19,962 bases of DNA, from contig CAMCXV010000016.1 of assembly GCA_945883665.1 (NCBI GenBank), forward strand, positions 1 to 19,962, given 5' to 3'. Origin of the DNA: Rickettsia typhi (GTDB lineage Bacteria; Pseudomonadota; Alphaproteobacteria; Rickettsiales; Rickettsiaceae). Under the pieces are notes generated by a model. That model did not search any database and was not told the DNA's origin. It saw nothing but the letters and a program-made list of their open reading frames with translations. Of the stretch, positions 7,742 through 16,975 are shown one piece after another (positions within the stretch are counted from its first letter, which is position 1; each line of letters starts with the position of its first letter). The translations under genes were made by a program, and so were the position numbers.

Positions 7742-8641
7742 GTGAATGGATGGCTTAATTTATATAAACAAAAAGGGATTAGCTCTGCTAAAGCAGTTCA
7801 TCTTGTTAAAACCTATTTCAAAAAATGTAAAATTGGTCACACAGGCACTCTGGACTTAGAAGCGGAGGGAGTTTTGCCCATCGCTATTGGGCAGGCTACT
7901 AAACTGGTCAGCATTCTTATGGAGAGTAAAAAACAATATATCTTTACAATAAAGTTTGGCGCTCAAACAACTACTGCAGATTCTGCTGGAGAAGTAATAA
8001 AAGAAACCAATTTTATACCTTTAGAAATTGATTGCAAAAAGATATGCGATCAATTTCTTGGCGAAATAAAACAAACCCCACCAGCATATTCAGCTTTAAA
8101 AATCAATGGGGTTAGAGCTTATAAATTAGCAAGAGAAAATAAGATATTCGAACTAAAACAACGCTCAATAACAATATACGACCTAAATTTACTTAAATAT
8201 GATCCTCAAAACAAGACCGCTACTTATTCAGTTGATTGCTCTAAAGGTACATATGTTCGAAGCTTAGCAGAGGATATTTCTTTGTCCTTGCATAGTTTAG
8301 GATTTGTGATAGAATTGAAGCGTACGAGGGTTGGTATATTTAACGAAGAAAACTCAATAAATATTTTAGATCTAAACTACGAAATTTTTGATGAAGCATG
8401 GGTTTTATTAAAAAATAAATGCTTGAGGGTTGAAGAAGTACTAGACGACATCCCGGTACTTGAAGTGGATAATTTAATTGCTCAAAAAATCAGATATGGT
8501 CAGCAATGTAATTTTGATAATGTAGGTAACTACGATCAAATTTGGCTTAAATATGATGATAAAATTTTAGCTATAGGAAGTTTATCTAACAATAACTTCA
8601 AATCTTCAAGAGTTTTTAACTATATAGAAAATGGAGAATAA
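7742..8641 (+). CDS. truB: tRNA pseudouridine-55 synthase
   Basis: TruB makes the universal pseudouridine 55 in the T-loop of tRNAs. The 299-residue protein opens with [17 protein letters not shown] and carries the catalytic motif [20 protein letters not shown] at about residues 30-49, with Asp38 as nucleophile. The substrate-binding [20 protein letters not shown] and [14 protein letters not shown] motifs are also present. The start must be GTG at 7742: the frame upstream meets a stop at 7730-7732 with only ATA and TAT codons between. An AAGGA sequence lies about 15 bases upstream, farther than usual, so initiation may be modest. The stop codon is followed after 2 bases by rpsO. Confidence 0.95.
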   Translation: MNGWLNLYKQKGISSAKAVHLVKTYFKKCKIGHTGTLDLEAEGVLPIAIGQATKLVSILMESKKQYIFTIKFGAQTTTADSAGEVIKETNFIPLEIDCKKICDQFLGEIKQTPPAYSALKINGVRAYKLARENKIFELKQRSITIYDLNLLKYDPQNKTATYSVDCSKGTYVRSLAEDISLSLHSLGFVIELKRTRVGIFNEENSINILDLNYEIFDEAWVLLKNKCLRVEEVLDDIPVLEVDNLIAQKIRYGQQCNFDNVGNYDQIWLKYDDKILAIGSLSNNNFKSSRVFNYIENGE

Positions 8642-8643
8642 CG

Positions 8644-8913
8644 ATGTCGATACAAGCAGAGATTAAAACTAACTTAATCAAGGAATACGCAAATACTGAA
8701 AATGATACAGGTTCTGTTGAAGTACAATGCGCTGTTCTTTCAGAAAGAATTAAAAATTTAACTGAACATTTAAAAGATAATCATAAAGATTTCTCTTCAA
8801 GAAGGGGGCTTTTAATGTTGGTTGGACGCAGACGTAGATTACTTACCTATCTAAAAAGCAGGAGTCTTGATAGATATGTTAAATTAATAGGCAAACTTGG
8901 GCTTAGAAAATAG
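8644..8913 (+). CDS. rpsO: 30S ribosomal protein S15
   Basis: S15 binds the central domain of 16S rRNA early in 30S assembly and helps form bridge B4. The protein has 89 residues, the same length as its E. coli counterpart, and shows the diagnostic [20 protein letters not shown] segment followed by [13 protein letters not shown]. It begins 2 bases after truB, with GGAG inside the truB end serving as a well-spaced ribosome-binding site. A perfect terminator lies 7 bases after its stop codon. Confidence 0.98.
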   Translation: MSIQAEIKTNLIKEYANTENDTGSVEVQCAVLSERIKNLTEHLKDNHKDFSSRRGLLMLVGRRRRLLTYLKSRSLDRYVKLIGKLGLRK

Positions 8914-8920
8914 ATATTAT

Positions 8921-8946
8921 AAAAAGGGTCTTTGAAGACCCTTTTT
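8921..8946 (+). terminator. Rho-independent terminator after rpsO
   Basis: AAAAAGGGTCTT (8921-8932) and AAGACCCTTTTT (8935-8946) are perfect complements, making a stem with a small loop that ends in a T-run. The A-run on the other side would allow it to work on the opposite strand too. It separates rpsO from pnp. Confidence 0.88.
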
Positions 8947-8949
8947 ATT

Positions 8950-8976
8950 TACTTGATAAGAAGATTGCATCAAGTA
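8950..8976 (+). repeat. Inverted repeat in the rpsO-pnp gap
   Basis: TACTTGAT (8950-8957) and ATCAAGTA (8969-8976) can pair around an 11-base loop, 178 bases upstream of the pnp start. In many bacteria the pnp leader folds into a hairpin cut by RNase III for autoregulation. Whether this repeat lies inside the pnp transcript is unknown, because no strong promoter is evident in 8977-9154 (a weak TTGAAT/TAAATA pair lies at 9007-9035). Confidence 0.35.
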
Positions 8977-9154
8977 TTAATAATTTAAACTGAGCAATTA
9001 GATTTTTTGAATTAAGTTAACGCAAGGCATAAATAGATTCACTGTACCGATCATAATTTTCATTAATTTCTTGGTCTATCTTTATGTTTTAATATTGCTT
9101 AAAGATCTTGGTGAGTCTTGCACATGAATAATTATAAATAAAATAGGTAAATGG

Positions 9155-11410
9155 ATGTTTAATGAAGTGATAAAAAGAGTTAATTGGAATGGTGGAATAC
9201 TTGAACTTTCTAGTGGTAAAATAGCACGTCAAGCTGATGGAGCTGTAATGTTAAGAATGGGTAATGCTGCAATTTTATGCACTGTTGTTAGTGCAAAAGA
9301 AGTAAAAGAAGGTATGGATTTTTTCCCTCTTACAGTTAATTATCAGGAACGTTCTTATGCTGCAGGTAAAATTCCTGGTGGTTTTTTTAAAAGAGAAGGA
9401 CGTGGTAGTGAAAAAGAAATATTAGTTTCTAGGTTAATTGACCGCCCTATCAGACCATTATTTCACCCTGGCTTCTTGAATGAAACGCAAGTCTTATGTA
9501 CTGTGCATTCTTATGATCCAAAATATAATTTAGATATTCTATCGGTAATAGGAGCATCTGCAGCACTTGCTATTTCAGGAGTTCCTTATCTTGATATAGT
9601 TGCTGCAAGTAAGGTTGGTTATATTGATGGAAAATATGTATTAAATCCTTCTCTGAAAGAATTAGAGAATAGTAAACTGGATTTAGTTGTAGCTGGTACA
9701 AAAGATTCGGTAATGATGGTAGAATCAGAAGCATCATTACTTACTGAAAATCAAATGCTAGAAGCAGTAAAATTTGGTCACGAAGCTTTTCAACCAGTAA
9801 TAGAATTGATTGAAGAACTTAAGAAAGATGCTGGAAAAACAACTTGGGAAACCAAAGAATTATTTCCTAAAGTTCTAAAAGATCAGATAAGAGATTTAAC
9901 AAAATCTGCTATTACTGAGGCTTTTGCTCTTAAAGTCAAACAAGAAAGATATTCTATAATTGATGATATAAGATCTGCAATGATGGAAAAATTTACGACT
10001 GAAGGTGATTATACTTCAGTTCAAGTAAATTTTGCATTCAAAGAAGTGGAATCTGAAGTTCTAAGAGCTGATACTTTAAGAAAAAGAACTAGAATAGATG
10101 GTAGAAAACCAGATGAAGTAAGGCAGATACAATGTGAAACATCATTATTACCAAATACTCATGGCTCGGCTTTATTCACTAGAGGTGAAACTCAAGGGTT
10201 AGTAATAACTACTCTTGGGACTGGTCAGGACGAACAAATTATTGATGCTCTAGAAGGTGAGTATAAGGAATCATTTTTATTAAATTATTTATTTCCTCCA
10301 TATTGCGTAGGAGAGGCTTCCCCACTTAGGGCTCCAAGCCGCAGAGAAGTAGGTCATGGTAAATTAGCTTGGAGAGCTTTAAAAAGAGCTTTACCATCAA
10401 GATCTGATTTTCCTTACACAATAAGAGTTGTTTCAGAGATTACCGAGTCTAATGGCTCCTCTTCAATGGCAACAGTTTGTGGTGGTTCAATGTCAATGAT
10501 GGATGCCGGCGTTCCAATGATTGCTCCAATTTCTGGTATTGCCATGGGTCTTATAAAAGAAGATGAAGATTTCATTGTTTTATCAGATATTATTGCTGAT
10601 GAAGATCATTTGGGTGATATGGACTTCAAAGTAGCTGGTAGTAAGGATGGTATTACAGCACTGCAAATGGATATTAAAGTTAGAGGCATTACTTTCGAGA
10701 TAATGGAAAAAGCTTTAGAACAAGCAAAAAATGGACGTATTCACATTTTAGACAAAATGGCAGAAGTGATTAAAACTAATGCATCGGTAAGTACTAATGC
10801 TCCTATGATAGAGTCTTTCATGGTAAATAAAGACAAAATCAGGGAAATAATTGGCCCTGGTGGAAAAGTGATAAGAGAAATTTGCGAAACAACAGGAGCT
10901 AAAATCGATATTACAGATGATGGTATGGTTTCAGTATCAGCAGTTGGTAAGGATAAATTAGATGCTGCAGTTGCTAGAGTAAAAGAAATTGCCGTTGATC
11001 CTGAAATAGGTGATATTTTTGAAGGTACAGTAGTGAAGATTTTAGACGCTGGGGCTTTTGTGAATTACTCTGGTAGCAGAGATGGTTTTGTTCATATTAG
11101 CGAAATTTCTCATGAAAGAGTTGAATCTGTTGGGGGCGTTCTCAAGGAAGGTCAAAAAGTAAAGGTTAAACTTATTGGTTTTGATCGTGGCAAAGCTAAA
11201 TTAACAATAAAAAATGCTGATGGTAATCAATCTGTATCATCAAAAAAAGAAGAAGATCCTGTTCATGTTAAAATTGACACTGCGAAGGAAATTATTTCTG
11301 AACCATTAGTTAAAAATGAAAAAAGGGAAGTAGCTAAAAAATGGAAGAACAAACCAGCTAATCCTGCTGTCGATAGTCAGAATATAAGTGAGAGAAAATA
11401 TTTTAATTAA
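9155..11410 (+). CDS. pnp: Polynucleotide phosphorylase
   Basis: PNPase degrades RNA 3' to 5' by phosphorolysis and is a core part of mRNA turnover. The 751-residue protein has the complete layout: a first RNase PH domain (about 12-145), an alpha-helical linker, a second RNase PH domain (about 313-520) with [19 protein letters not shown] near 428-446 and the acidic [12 protein letters not shown] near 489-500, a KH domain with [12 protein letters not shown] near 565-576, and an S1 domain from about 620 to 690 ([18 protein letters not shown]). A Lys/Glu-rich tail of about 60 residues ends the protein. The start at 9155 is preceded by AGG 7 bases upstream; an ATG at 9151 in another frame runs into a stop after three codons. 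It is followed by a strong hairpin. Confidence 0.97.
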   Translation: MFNEVIKRVNWNGGILELSSGKIARQADGAVMLRMGNAAILCTVVSAKEVKEGMDFFPLTVNYQERSYAAGKIPGGFFKREGRGSEKEILVSRLIDRPIRPLFHPGFLNETQVLCTVHSYDPKYNLDILSVIGASAALAISGVPYLDIVAASKVGYIDGKYVLNPSLKELENSKLDLVVAGTKDSVMMVESEASLLTENQMLEAVKFGHEAFQPVIELIEELKKDAGKTTWETKELFPKVLKDQIRDLTKSAITEAFALKVKQERYSIIDDIRSAMMEKFTTEGDYTSVQVNFAFKEVESEVLRADTLRKRTRIDGRKPDEVRQIQCETSLLPNTHGSALFTRGETQGLVITTLGTGQDEQIIDALEGEYKESFLLNYLFPPYCVGEASPLRAPSRREVGHGKLAWRALKRALPSRSDFPYTIRVVSEITESNGSSSMATVCGGSMSMMDAGVPMIAPISGIAMGLIKEDEDFIVLSDIIADEDHLGDMDFKVAGSKDGITALQMDIKVRGITFEIMEKALEQAKNGRIHILDKMAEVIKTNASVSTNAPMIESFMVNKDKIREIIGPGGKVIREICETTGAKIDITDDGMVSVSAVGKDKLDAAVARVKEIAVDPEIGDIFEGTVVKILDAGAFVNYSGSRDGFVHISEISHERVESVGGVLKEGQKVKVKLIGFDRGKAKLTIKNADGNQSVSSKKEEDPVHVKIDTAKEIISEPLVKNEKREVAKKWKNKPANPAVDSQNISERKYFN

Positions 11411-11414
11411 ATTC

Positions 11415-11452
11415 TAATACTAAACCTCATTTTTCAGTGAGGTTTAGTATTA
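11415..11452 (+). terminator. Perfect 15-bp hairpin after pnp
   Basis: TAATACTAAACCTCA (11415-11429) is exactly complementary to 11438-11452 around an 8-base loop. The T-run expected after an intrinsic terminator is absent (ATGTCAGAC follows), although the loop itself is T-rich. It may stop transcription weakly, or protect the pnp mRNA 3' end. Confidence 0.6.
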
Positions 11453-11486
11453 ATGTCAGACTATTTAATCAACAATATACACTCAA

Positions 11487-12665
11487 ATGTTATTATTTAT
11501 TACTGTTTTAACTATCTGTATTATCTCTAGATCGGAAGCTGATTTTTTTATCCCCTGTATTCCATTATTACAAAAATACTTTGTTTTATCACCATTTGCG
11601 GTGCAACTTTCATTAAGTTTAAATTTTATTGGTTATTGTCTTGGTGGTTTAATAGCAGGTTTCTTAGGTGATAAATTTAATCACAGAATAATAATTATTA
11701 ACAGTTTATTAATATTTACCGCATCTACTTTGCTTTGTGCTTTAACCGATAATTATGGTGTTTTATTATTTGCTAGGTTTATGCAAGGATTTAGTATTTC
11801 TGGTCCTACTATACTTAGCTATGTAGTTTTAATTGAAACAATTAAATTCCAAGACCAATTAAAAAGACTTGGTTTGATTAATGGTTCTATCACTTTAATT
11901 ATGACTATGGTTCCAACTATTGGTATTTATATAGGTTTATACGCTAATTGGCGTTTTAATTTTTTGGCTGTTTTCTTTTTATCCTTAGTAGCTTTAACTT
12001 TAAGCTATAAATCTATAAAAACTAGTAAAAAAGTGAATAGTAATATAAACATTTTATTACCGTTTAAAGAATATTTAATGCTAATTAAATCAAAAAACTT
12101 ATTGATTTTTACAGGAGCATTATGTTTTATCATAGCTCCTTATTGGGTATTTATTAGTATGTCACCTGTATATTATGTAAATGATATGGGAGTCCCATTG
12201 ATAGAATATATGTGGTACAAAAATATATTAGCCATCATATTCGGTGTTATAAGTTTGATGAATGGTGTTTTGGTTGGTAAATTTGGTTACAAAAATATTT
12301 TCTTTTTTAGCATTTCCATGTGCTTGATCAGTATAATCTTTCAGTTTGTAATAGTTATGATGAAAATAGATGAACCAAGAATTATTACTGTAGCCATGTC
12401 TATTTTAACTGTTGGCACAGCATTTTTGATTAATTTTTTATATGCTAATGCTTTAACAACTATTGAAAATCATATGGGGAAAGTATCGGTCGTAATTCAT
12501 TCTGCTAGATTAATATTTACTTCAATATCTCTAAGTATAGTGAGTAAAATATATGATGGTAATTTCTTTTTCATAGGTACAACTTTAATTTTTATGATGT
12601 TAACAGGATTATTAATAACATTATATCTATATTCTAGAGGTTACCTTAAAGGCTTTTCTGTTTAA
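11487..12665 (+). CDS. MFS transporter, Bcr/CflA (drug efflux) type
   Basis: A 392-residue inner-membrane protein with about 12 hydrophobic segments. Family features of the Bcr/CflA drug:proton antiporters are visible: the first helix ends in SEADFFIPCIPLLQKYF, the loop between helices 2 and 3 reads GDKFNHR (the GxxxDRxGRR-like motif A), and helix 4 contains FARFMQGFSIS followed by GPTILSYV. Rickettsial relatives are usually annotated as bicyclomycin-resistance proteins. The real substrate in an intracellular bacterium is unknown; it could be a host metabolite. The gene sits between pnp and the nucleotide translocase on the same strand. The ATG has no clear Shine-Dalgarno sequence. Confidence 0.82.
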   Translation: MLLFITVLTICIISRSEADFFIPCIPLLQKYFVLSPFAVQLSLSLNFIGYCLGGLIAGFLGDKFNHRIIIINSLLIFTASTLLCALTDNYGVLLFARFMQGFSISGPTILSYVVLIETIKFQDQLKRLGLINGSITLIMTMVPTIGIYIGLYANWRFNFLAVFFLSLVALTLSYKSIKTSKKVNSNINILLPFKEYLMLIKSKNLLIFTGALCFIIAPYWVFISMSPVYYVNDMGVPLIEYMWYKNILAIIFGVISLMNGVLVGKFGYKNIFFFSISMCLISIIFQFVIVMMKIDEPRIITVAMSILTVGTAFLINFLYANALTTIENHMGKVSVVIHSARLIFTSISLSIVSKIYDGNFFFIGTTLIFMMLTGLLITLYLYSRGYLKGFSV

Positions 12666-12686
12666 TTTCGAGATTAAAACAACCGA

Positions 12687-12720
12687 TTAATAACAAATAT
12701 TTTGAAATATTTATTATTAA
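12687..12720 (+). terminator. AT-rich hairpin after the MFS gene
   Basis: Two 16-base arms, 12687-12702 and 12705-12720, pair with a single mismatch around a 2-base loop. The stem is almost all A-T and no T-run follows, so terminator strength is doubtful. It separates the MFS gene from the tlc promoter region. Confidence 0.45.
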
Positions 12721-12724
12721 TGAA

Positions 12725-12770
12725 AAGTTGACAGTTTTAAGTTGATAGTTTAGCTTCTGGATTATCAAAT
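12725..12770 (+). promoter_or_regulatory. Direct repeat overlapping -35 boxes upstream of tlc
   Basis: AAGTTGACAGTTT (12725-12737) and AAGTTGATAGTTT (12739-12751) are near-identical repeats 14 bases apart. The first contains a perfect TTGACA, the second TTGATA at 12742-12747. TTGATA is 17 bases from TCAAAT (12765-12770), which would start transcription about 15 bases before the tlc ATG. The duplicated -35 could be a tandem promoter or a regulator site. Confidence 0.4.
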
Positions 12771-12791
12771 ATTGAATTTTAGAGATTTTTT

Positions 12792-14312
12792 ATGTCAAGC
12801 ATTGCTAATTTATGGTCAATTATTAGGCATAGTAAAATAAGATATGTAATTTGGCCTATAAGGTCTAATGAACTACATAAATTCTTACCCATGGCATTAC
12901 TAATGTTTTTTATTTTACTGAATCAAAATTTAGTAAGAAGTGTAAAAGACAGTTTTGTTGTGACAATGATTGGTACAGAAATTCTCAGTTTTATTAAACT
13001 ATGGGGAGAAATGCCAATGGGCATATTGTTCGTGATACTATATTCGCGCATGTGCAATGTAATGACCACCGAACAAATTTTTCGTATTATAGTTACCTGT
13101 TTTTTACTTTTTTTTGCTGTGTTTGCTTACGTTATTTTTCCTAATACTGATTTTTTTCATCCGGATCCTGATCGTATAAAAACTTACATTAACATTTTTC
13201 CGCATTTTAAATGGTTCATTGTTATGTGGGGAAAATGGAGCTATGTTTTATTTTATATCATGGGCGAACTATGGCCAGTAATAGTTTTTTCATTATTCTT
13301 CTGGCAATTAGCTAACAAAATAACTAAAACTGAAGAAGCAACTAGGTACTATGTGTTTTTTGGTTTGTTTGGACAAACGAATTTATTAATTTCTGGTAGT
13401 ATTATCATTTACTTTTCAAAAGGTGAGCATTTTTTACTACCTTTATTCACAGGAATTACTAATACATCGGAAGTGATATTAAAATCAATGACAATATTAA
13501 TGTTATTATCTGGGGTGATTTGTTTGCTATTGCATAGATATGTCGAAGTAAAAAATATTGAAAATATTAAGGGAATAATTTTTAAAAACAGAAGGACAGA
13601 TATATTAAAATTAGGACTACGACAAAGTGCTAAAATGGTTTTTACTTCTAAATATCTAGCTATTATTTGTATTTTAATGATTTCTTTTAGTACCTCTGTT
13701 AATTTGATTGAGGGACTGTGGTTCTCTAGGGTTAAGGCTTTATATCCTGAAGCTAAGGATTTTATGGCTTACCAAGGTAATGTATTATTTTGGACAGGAA
13801 TTTGCACTTTAATTTTTGCTTTTATAGGCAACACAATAGTAAGAACTTTGGGGTGGTTTTGGGGAGCTGCATTAACCCCACTTATAACTTTGATTGCCGG
13901 TGGTATGTTTTTTGGGTTTGTAATAGTAGAAGAACACTTAAATGAAATATTTATTAATTTTCTACATTTATCACCTTTGGCAATTATTGTATTTATTGGT
14001 GGATTACAGAATGTACTTGGTAAAGGTGTAAAATATTCTTTATTCGATGCTACTAAGGAAATGGTATATATACCCCTTGATAAAGAGATGAAAACCAAGG
14101 GGAAAGCTGCGGTTGATGTTTTAGGAGCAAAACTTGGTAAATCTATTGGCGCTTCGGTACAATTTATTACTTTTTCCATTTTTCCAACTGCTCATCACGA
14201 AGATATAGCAGGGTTTTTAATGGCTGTGTTCGTTATTGTTTGCTTGGCATGGGTCTATGGTGTCGTGTTGTTAAATAGAGATTACAAAAAAGTTCTAAAA
14301 GCATCATCCTGA
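12792..14312 (+). CDS. tlc: Nucleotide translocase of the Tlc (ATP/ADP carrier, NTT) family
   Basis: Tlc proteins sit in the inner membrane and exchange or import nucleotides from the host cytosol; Tlc1 swaps bacterial ADP for host ATP, while other paralogues carry other nucleotides. The 506-residue protein has about 12 hydrophobic helices and clear family motifs: [20 protein letters not shown] near the start, [11 protein letters not shown] with Lys52, [17 protein letters not shown] in the middle, and [17 protein letters not shown] near residue 414, followed by [19 protein letters not shown]. Full length for the family (about 500). Which of the rickettsial paralogues (Tlc1-5) it is cannot be fixed here. 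Several segments, such as the [12 protein letters not shown] stretch, differ from what I recall of Tlc1, so a non-ATP paralogue is more likely. Confidence 0.93.
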   Translation: MSSIANLWSIIRHSKIRYVIWPIRSNELHKFLPMALLMFFILLNQNLVRSVKDSFVVTMIGTEILSFIKLWGEMPMGILFVILYSRMCNVMTTEQIFRIIVTCFLLFFAVFAYVIFPNTDFFHPDPDRIKTYINIFPHFKWFIVMWGKWSYVLFYIMGELWPVIVFSLFFWQLANKITKTEEATRYYVFFGLFGQTNLLISGSIIIYFSKGEHFLLPLFTGITNTSEVILKSMTILMLLSGVICLLLHRYVEVKNIENIKGIIFKNRRTDILKLGLRQSAKMVFTSKYLAIICILMISFSTSVNLIEGLWFSRVKALYPEAKDFMAYQGNVLFWTGICTLIFAFIGNTIVRTLGWFWGAALTPLITLIAGGMFFGFVIVEEHLNEIFINFLHLSPLAIIVFIGGLQNVLGKGVKYSLFDATKEMVYIPLDKEMKTKGKAAVDVLGAKLGKSIGASVQFITFSIFPTAHHEDIAGFLMAVFVIVCLAWVYGVVLLNRDYKKVLKASS

Positions 14313-14355
14313 GTAAAAACTATAAGATATTGATATATATATTATAGAAAAAATT

Positions 14356-14384
14356 CTTTTAATCATGTTATCATCTATTATAAT
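14356..14384 (+). promoter_or_regulatory. Probable promoter for icd
   Basis: A perfect TATAAT (14379-14384) lies 28 bases ahead of the icd ATG, with a poor -35 (CTTTTA, 14356-14361) at 17-base spacing. The predicted start near 14391 leaves a short leader that includes the ribosome-binding site AGAGGA at 14401-14406. Confidence 0.4.
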
Positions 14385-14411
14385 TAATAATTCATATCAA
14401 AGAGGAAGATA

Positions 14412-15860
14412 ATGTCAAAAAATACTCCGATTACAGTTGCATATGGTGATGGAATAGGTCCTGAGATTATGCAAGCTGTTTTACATATATTAATGAAAGC
14501 AGAAGCAAAAATTAGTATTGAAGTTATTGAAGTAGGAGAAAAATTATATAAAAAAAATTACACTTCTGGAATTGCTCCAGATACTTGGGAATCGATCGAG
14601 AGAACTAAGATTTTACTAAAAGCTCCAATTACAACTCCACAAGGCGGAGGATACAAGAGTTTAAATGTAACAATGAGAAAAACACTTGGTTTATATGCAA
14701 ATATACGTCCATCAATCTCTTATCATCCATTTGTAAATACTTTACATCCAGATCTCGATCTTGTCATAGTGCGAGAAAATGAAGAAGATTTATACGCAGG
14801 TATTGAATATAGACATACACATAATATGCGAGAATCAGTAAAGTTAATTAGCAGAACTGGTTGCGAAAAGATAATTAGATATGCATTTGAATATGCAGTA
14901 AAAAACAACCGAAAAAAAGTAACTTGCTTTAGTAAAGATAATATTATGAAATTTTCTGACGGACTATTTCATCAAGTTTTTAATGAAATAGCCAAGGAAT
15001 ATCCAATAATTACCAATGAACATTATATAGTTGATATAGGGACTGCTCGTCTTGCAACAAAGCCTGAAATTTTCGATGTTATAGTAACTTCCAACCTATT
15101 TGGAGACATTATTTCTGATGTAACAGCTGAAATTTCAGGTTCTGTAGGTTTAGCTGGATCTGCAAATATTGGAAAAGATTTTGCATTATTCGAGGCGATT
15201 CATGGCTCAGCTCCTAATATAGCTGATAAAAATATTGCTAATCCATCTGGTCTACTAAATGGAGCAATTATGATGCTAGTTCATATTGGTCAGGGCGATG
15301 TGGCAAATTTGATCGAAAATGCTTGGAAAAAAACCCTTGAAGATGGTGTTCACACAACTGATATTTATAATGAAAAAATCTCTAGCAAAAAAGTTGGGAC
15401 TAAAGAATTTGCTGAGGAAGTAGTTACTAGACTTGGGCAGAAACCTACAAATTTAAAAATTGCTAATTATAGTTCGTTTAGCGAAAAATCTGATAAAAAC
15501 TTTACTTATGAGATCAATACGCTTGAAAAAAAATCACTGGTAGGAGTTGATATTTTTGTTGATATGAATGTAAATTCAGCACATGATGTAGCCAACAAAA
15601 TAAATCCTATTGACGCTGGTTGCATGATTCTGAAAACAATCTCTTCTAAAGGATTGAAACTTTGGCCAAGAGATGATAGTTTTTTTATGAATTCTGATCA
15701 TTGGTGCTGTCGATTTATGCCAGATTCAGGCGAGATATCACATGAGGACATTACTAATTTGCTTAATAAATTAGTAATTGCTAAAATAGACTTTATTAAG
15801 GTTGAAAATTTATATAATTTCGACGGAAAACCAGGTTATTCTTTAGCACAAGGTGAGTAA
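14412..15860 (+). CDS. icd: Isocitrate dehydrogenase, C-terminally extended type
   Basis: This TCA-cycle enzyme converts isocitrate to 2-oxoglutarate. The 482-residue protein has the beta-decarboxylating dehydrogenase core (about 1-340): GDGIGPEI at 12-19, the substrate loop KSLNVTMRKTLGLYANIRP with Ser83, RENEEDLYAGIEYRHT with Tyr133, NIMK with Lys180, and FGDIISD with Asp232 and Asp236. A C-terminal domain of about 140 residues follows, as in rickettsial and Thermus-type enzymes. After HGSAP, the cofactor-discriminating pair is Asn269-Ile270, where NADP-type enzymes carry Lys-Tyr and NAD-type ones Asp-Ile, so cofactor use is unsettled. A good Shine-Dalgarno sequence (AGAGGA) sits 5 bases before the ATG. 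It is transcribed alone or read through from tlc. Confidence 0.95.
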   Translation: MSKNTPITVAYGDGIGPEIMQAVLHILMKAEAKISIEVIEVGEKLYKKNYTSGIAPDTWESIERTKILLKAPITTPQGGGYKSLNVTMRKTLGLYANIRPSISYHPFVNTLHPDLDLVIVRENEEDLYAGIEYRHTHNMRESVKLISRTGCEKIIRYAFEYAVKNNRKKVTCFSKDNIMKFSDGLFHQVFNEIAKEYPIITNEHYIVDIGTARLATKPEIFDVIVTSNLFGDIISDVTAEISGSVGLAGSANIGKDFALFEAIHGSAPNIADKNIANPSGLLNGAIMMLVHIGQGDVANLIENAWKKTLEDGVHTTDIYNEKISSKKVGTKEFAEEVVTRLGQKPTNLKIANYSSFSEKSDKNFTYEINTLEKKSLVGVDIFVDMNVNSAHDVANKINPIDAGCMILKTISSKGLKLWPRDDSFFMNSDHWCCRFMPDSGEISHEDITNLLNKLVIAKIDFIKVENLYNFDGKPGYSLAQGE

Positions 15861-16009
15861 TAATAGTACTAAGATGAAAACAAGGCAGCTTTGAGAGTAC
15901 AATTTATTTCTTCAGCCCCTAATTTAATGGATTGAATCTGCCATAATGAAATTTATACATATTAATTTAGCTGCTCAAAATTTATCCACTACTTCAAAAT
16001 GATTTTAAA

Positions 16010-16948
16010 ATGGCAATATTTAGTTTAGTATTTTTTAAAGTTCTTTCTTCTCTTTTGAGTGTGTTGATTGGTTATTTATCTGGTAGATTCTCGAATGTAG
16101 AAAAAGATAGTATAGCATCTTTGTTGTTTTATTTTGTAGCACCAATCGTATTTTTTGCAATTCCCACTAGTGCAAAACTTACTTTTAGCTCACTTGGAAT
16201 TACTGCTGTTACTTTTACTATTTCTACTTTTCTAGGTTTTTTTAGTTACTGGTTATATGGCAAATTATGGTCTGATACTCATAGAAACATCTTAGCTCTT
16301 TCTGCTGGTACTGGTAATAGTGGATATGTTGTTCTACCTATTGCTACAGCTATATTTAATGATAGTACTCTTAGTATTTATGCACTTGGATTAATCGGAA
16401 TTGCAATTTATGAAGCTTCTGTTGGTTGCTATTTTTGTGCAAGAAGTGCTAGTACTTTTAAAGAGAGTATGATAAAAGTTGCAAGATTACCATTGCTTAA
16501 TTCTTTCTTTTTAGGTTGTACTCTTAGCTTACTTGGTTTTCAATTACCAAGTTTTTTTCATGAATTTGTTTCTAATATGAAGGGCGCTTATTCAATTCTT
16601 GGAATGGTTATGATTGGGCTTGCACTTTCAACTATTAGAAAATTTGAATTTGATGTAAAATTTACAGCTGCAGCTTTTGCTAGTAAATTCTTGTTTTACC
16701 CAATTGCTTTTAATACATTTATTCTTTTTGATAGGTTTGTTTTAGGTTGGTATAACAATGAATATTATAATGCATTGCAACTTCTTTGCGTTGCACCTCT
16801 TGCTACTAATACCATTGTTCTTGCCTCACTTTACAAAATTTACCCAGAAAAAGTGGCTACCGCCGTTTTGCTTTCTTTGATTTTTGTTTTAATATATATG
16901 CCAATTATGGCTTCAATCTTTTTGCAAGATATCAGCCTTTCAATTTAA
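16010..16948 (+). CDS. AEC (auxin efflux carrier)-family permease
   Basis: A 312-residue inner-membrane protein with about ten hydrophobic segments split into two halves by a short polar region near the middle. Family hallmarks are the first helices ending in SGRFSNVEKDSIASLLFYFV, the glycine-rich LSAGTGNSGYVVLPIATAIF motif near residue 100, and the second-half GMVMIGLALSTIRKF. AEC carriers in bacteria move small organic anions such as malonate or malate; the substrate here is unknown. The gene is preceded by a 149-base gap with only a weak promoter candidate (TTGAAT 15932-15937, TATACA 15954-15959) and converges on aspS with 27 bases between the stop codons. Confidence 0.85.
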   Translation: MAIFSLVFFKVLSSLLSVLIGYLSGRFSNVEKDSIASLLFYFVAPIVFFAIPTSAKLTFSSLGITAVTFTISTFLGFFSYWLYGKLWSDTHRNILALSAGTGNSGYVVLPIATAIFNDSTLSIYALGLIGIAIYEASVGCYFCARSASTFKESMIKVARLPLLNSFFLGCTLSLLGFQLPSFFHEFVSNMKGAYSILGMVMIGLALSTIRKFEFDVKFTAAAFASKFLFYPIAFNTFILFDRFVLGWYNNEYYNALQLLCVAPLATNTIVLASLYKIYPEKVATAVLLSLIFVLIYMPIMASIFLQDISLSI

Positions 16949-16975
16949 CAAAAAACAACTTCTCGTAAATTTTTC

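Noticed and set aside
9118..9144. TTGCAC and TAAAAT as a pnp promoter
   Set aside because: The spacing is only 15 bases and the start would fall practically on the ATG, leaving no room for the AGG ribosome-binding site.
13769..14179. A 136-codon minus-strand open frame inside tlc
   Set aside because: It lies fully antisense to a well-supported translocase gene and has no recognisable domain.
15979..15988. TTATCCACT, one base from the DnaA-box consensus
   Set aside because: A single imperfect box in an AT-rich gap is expected by chance; there is no cluster of boxes or origin-type gene set.
15861..16009. A minus-strand open stretch of about 26 codons (ending near 15878) that reads ...IKLGAEEINCTLKAALFSS
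   Set aside because: It looks somewhat protein-like but has no start codon and is too short to assign; it could be a gene remnant or a palindromic-element scrap. I did not list it as a feature.
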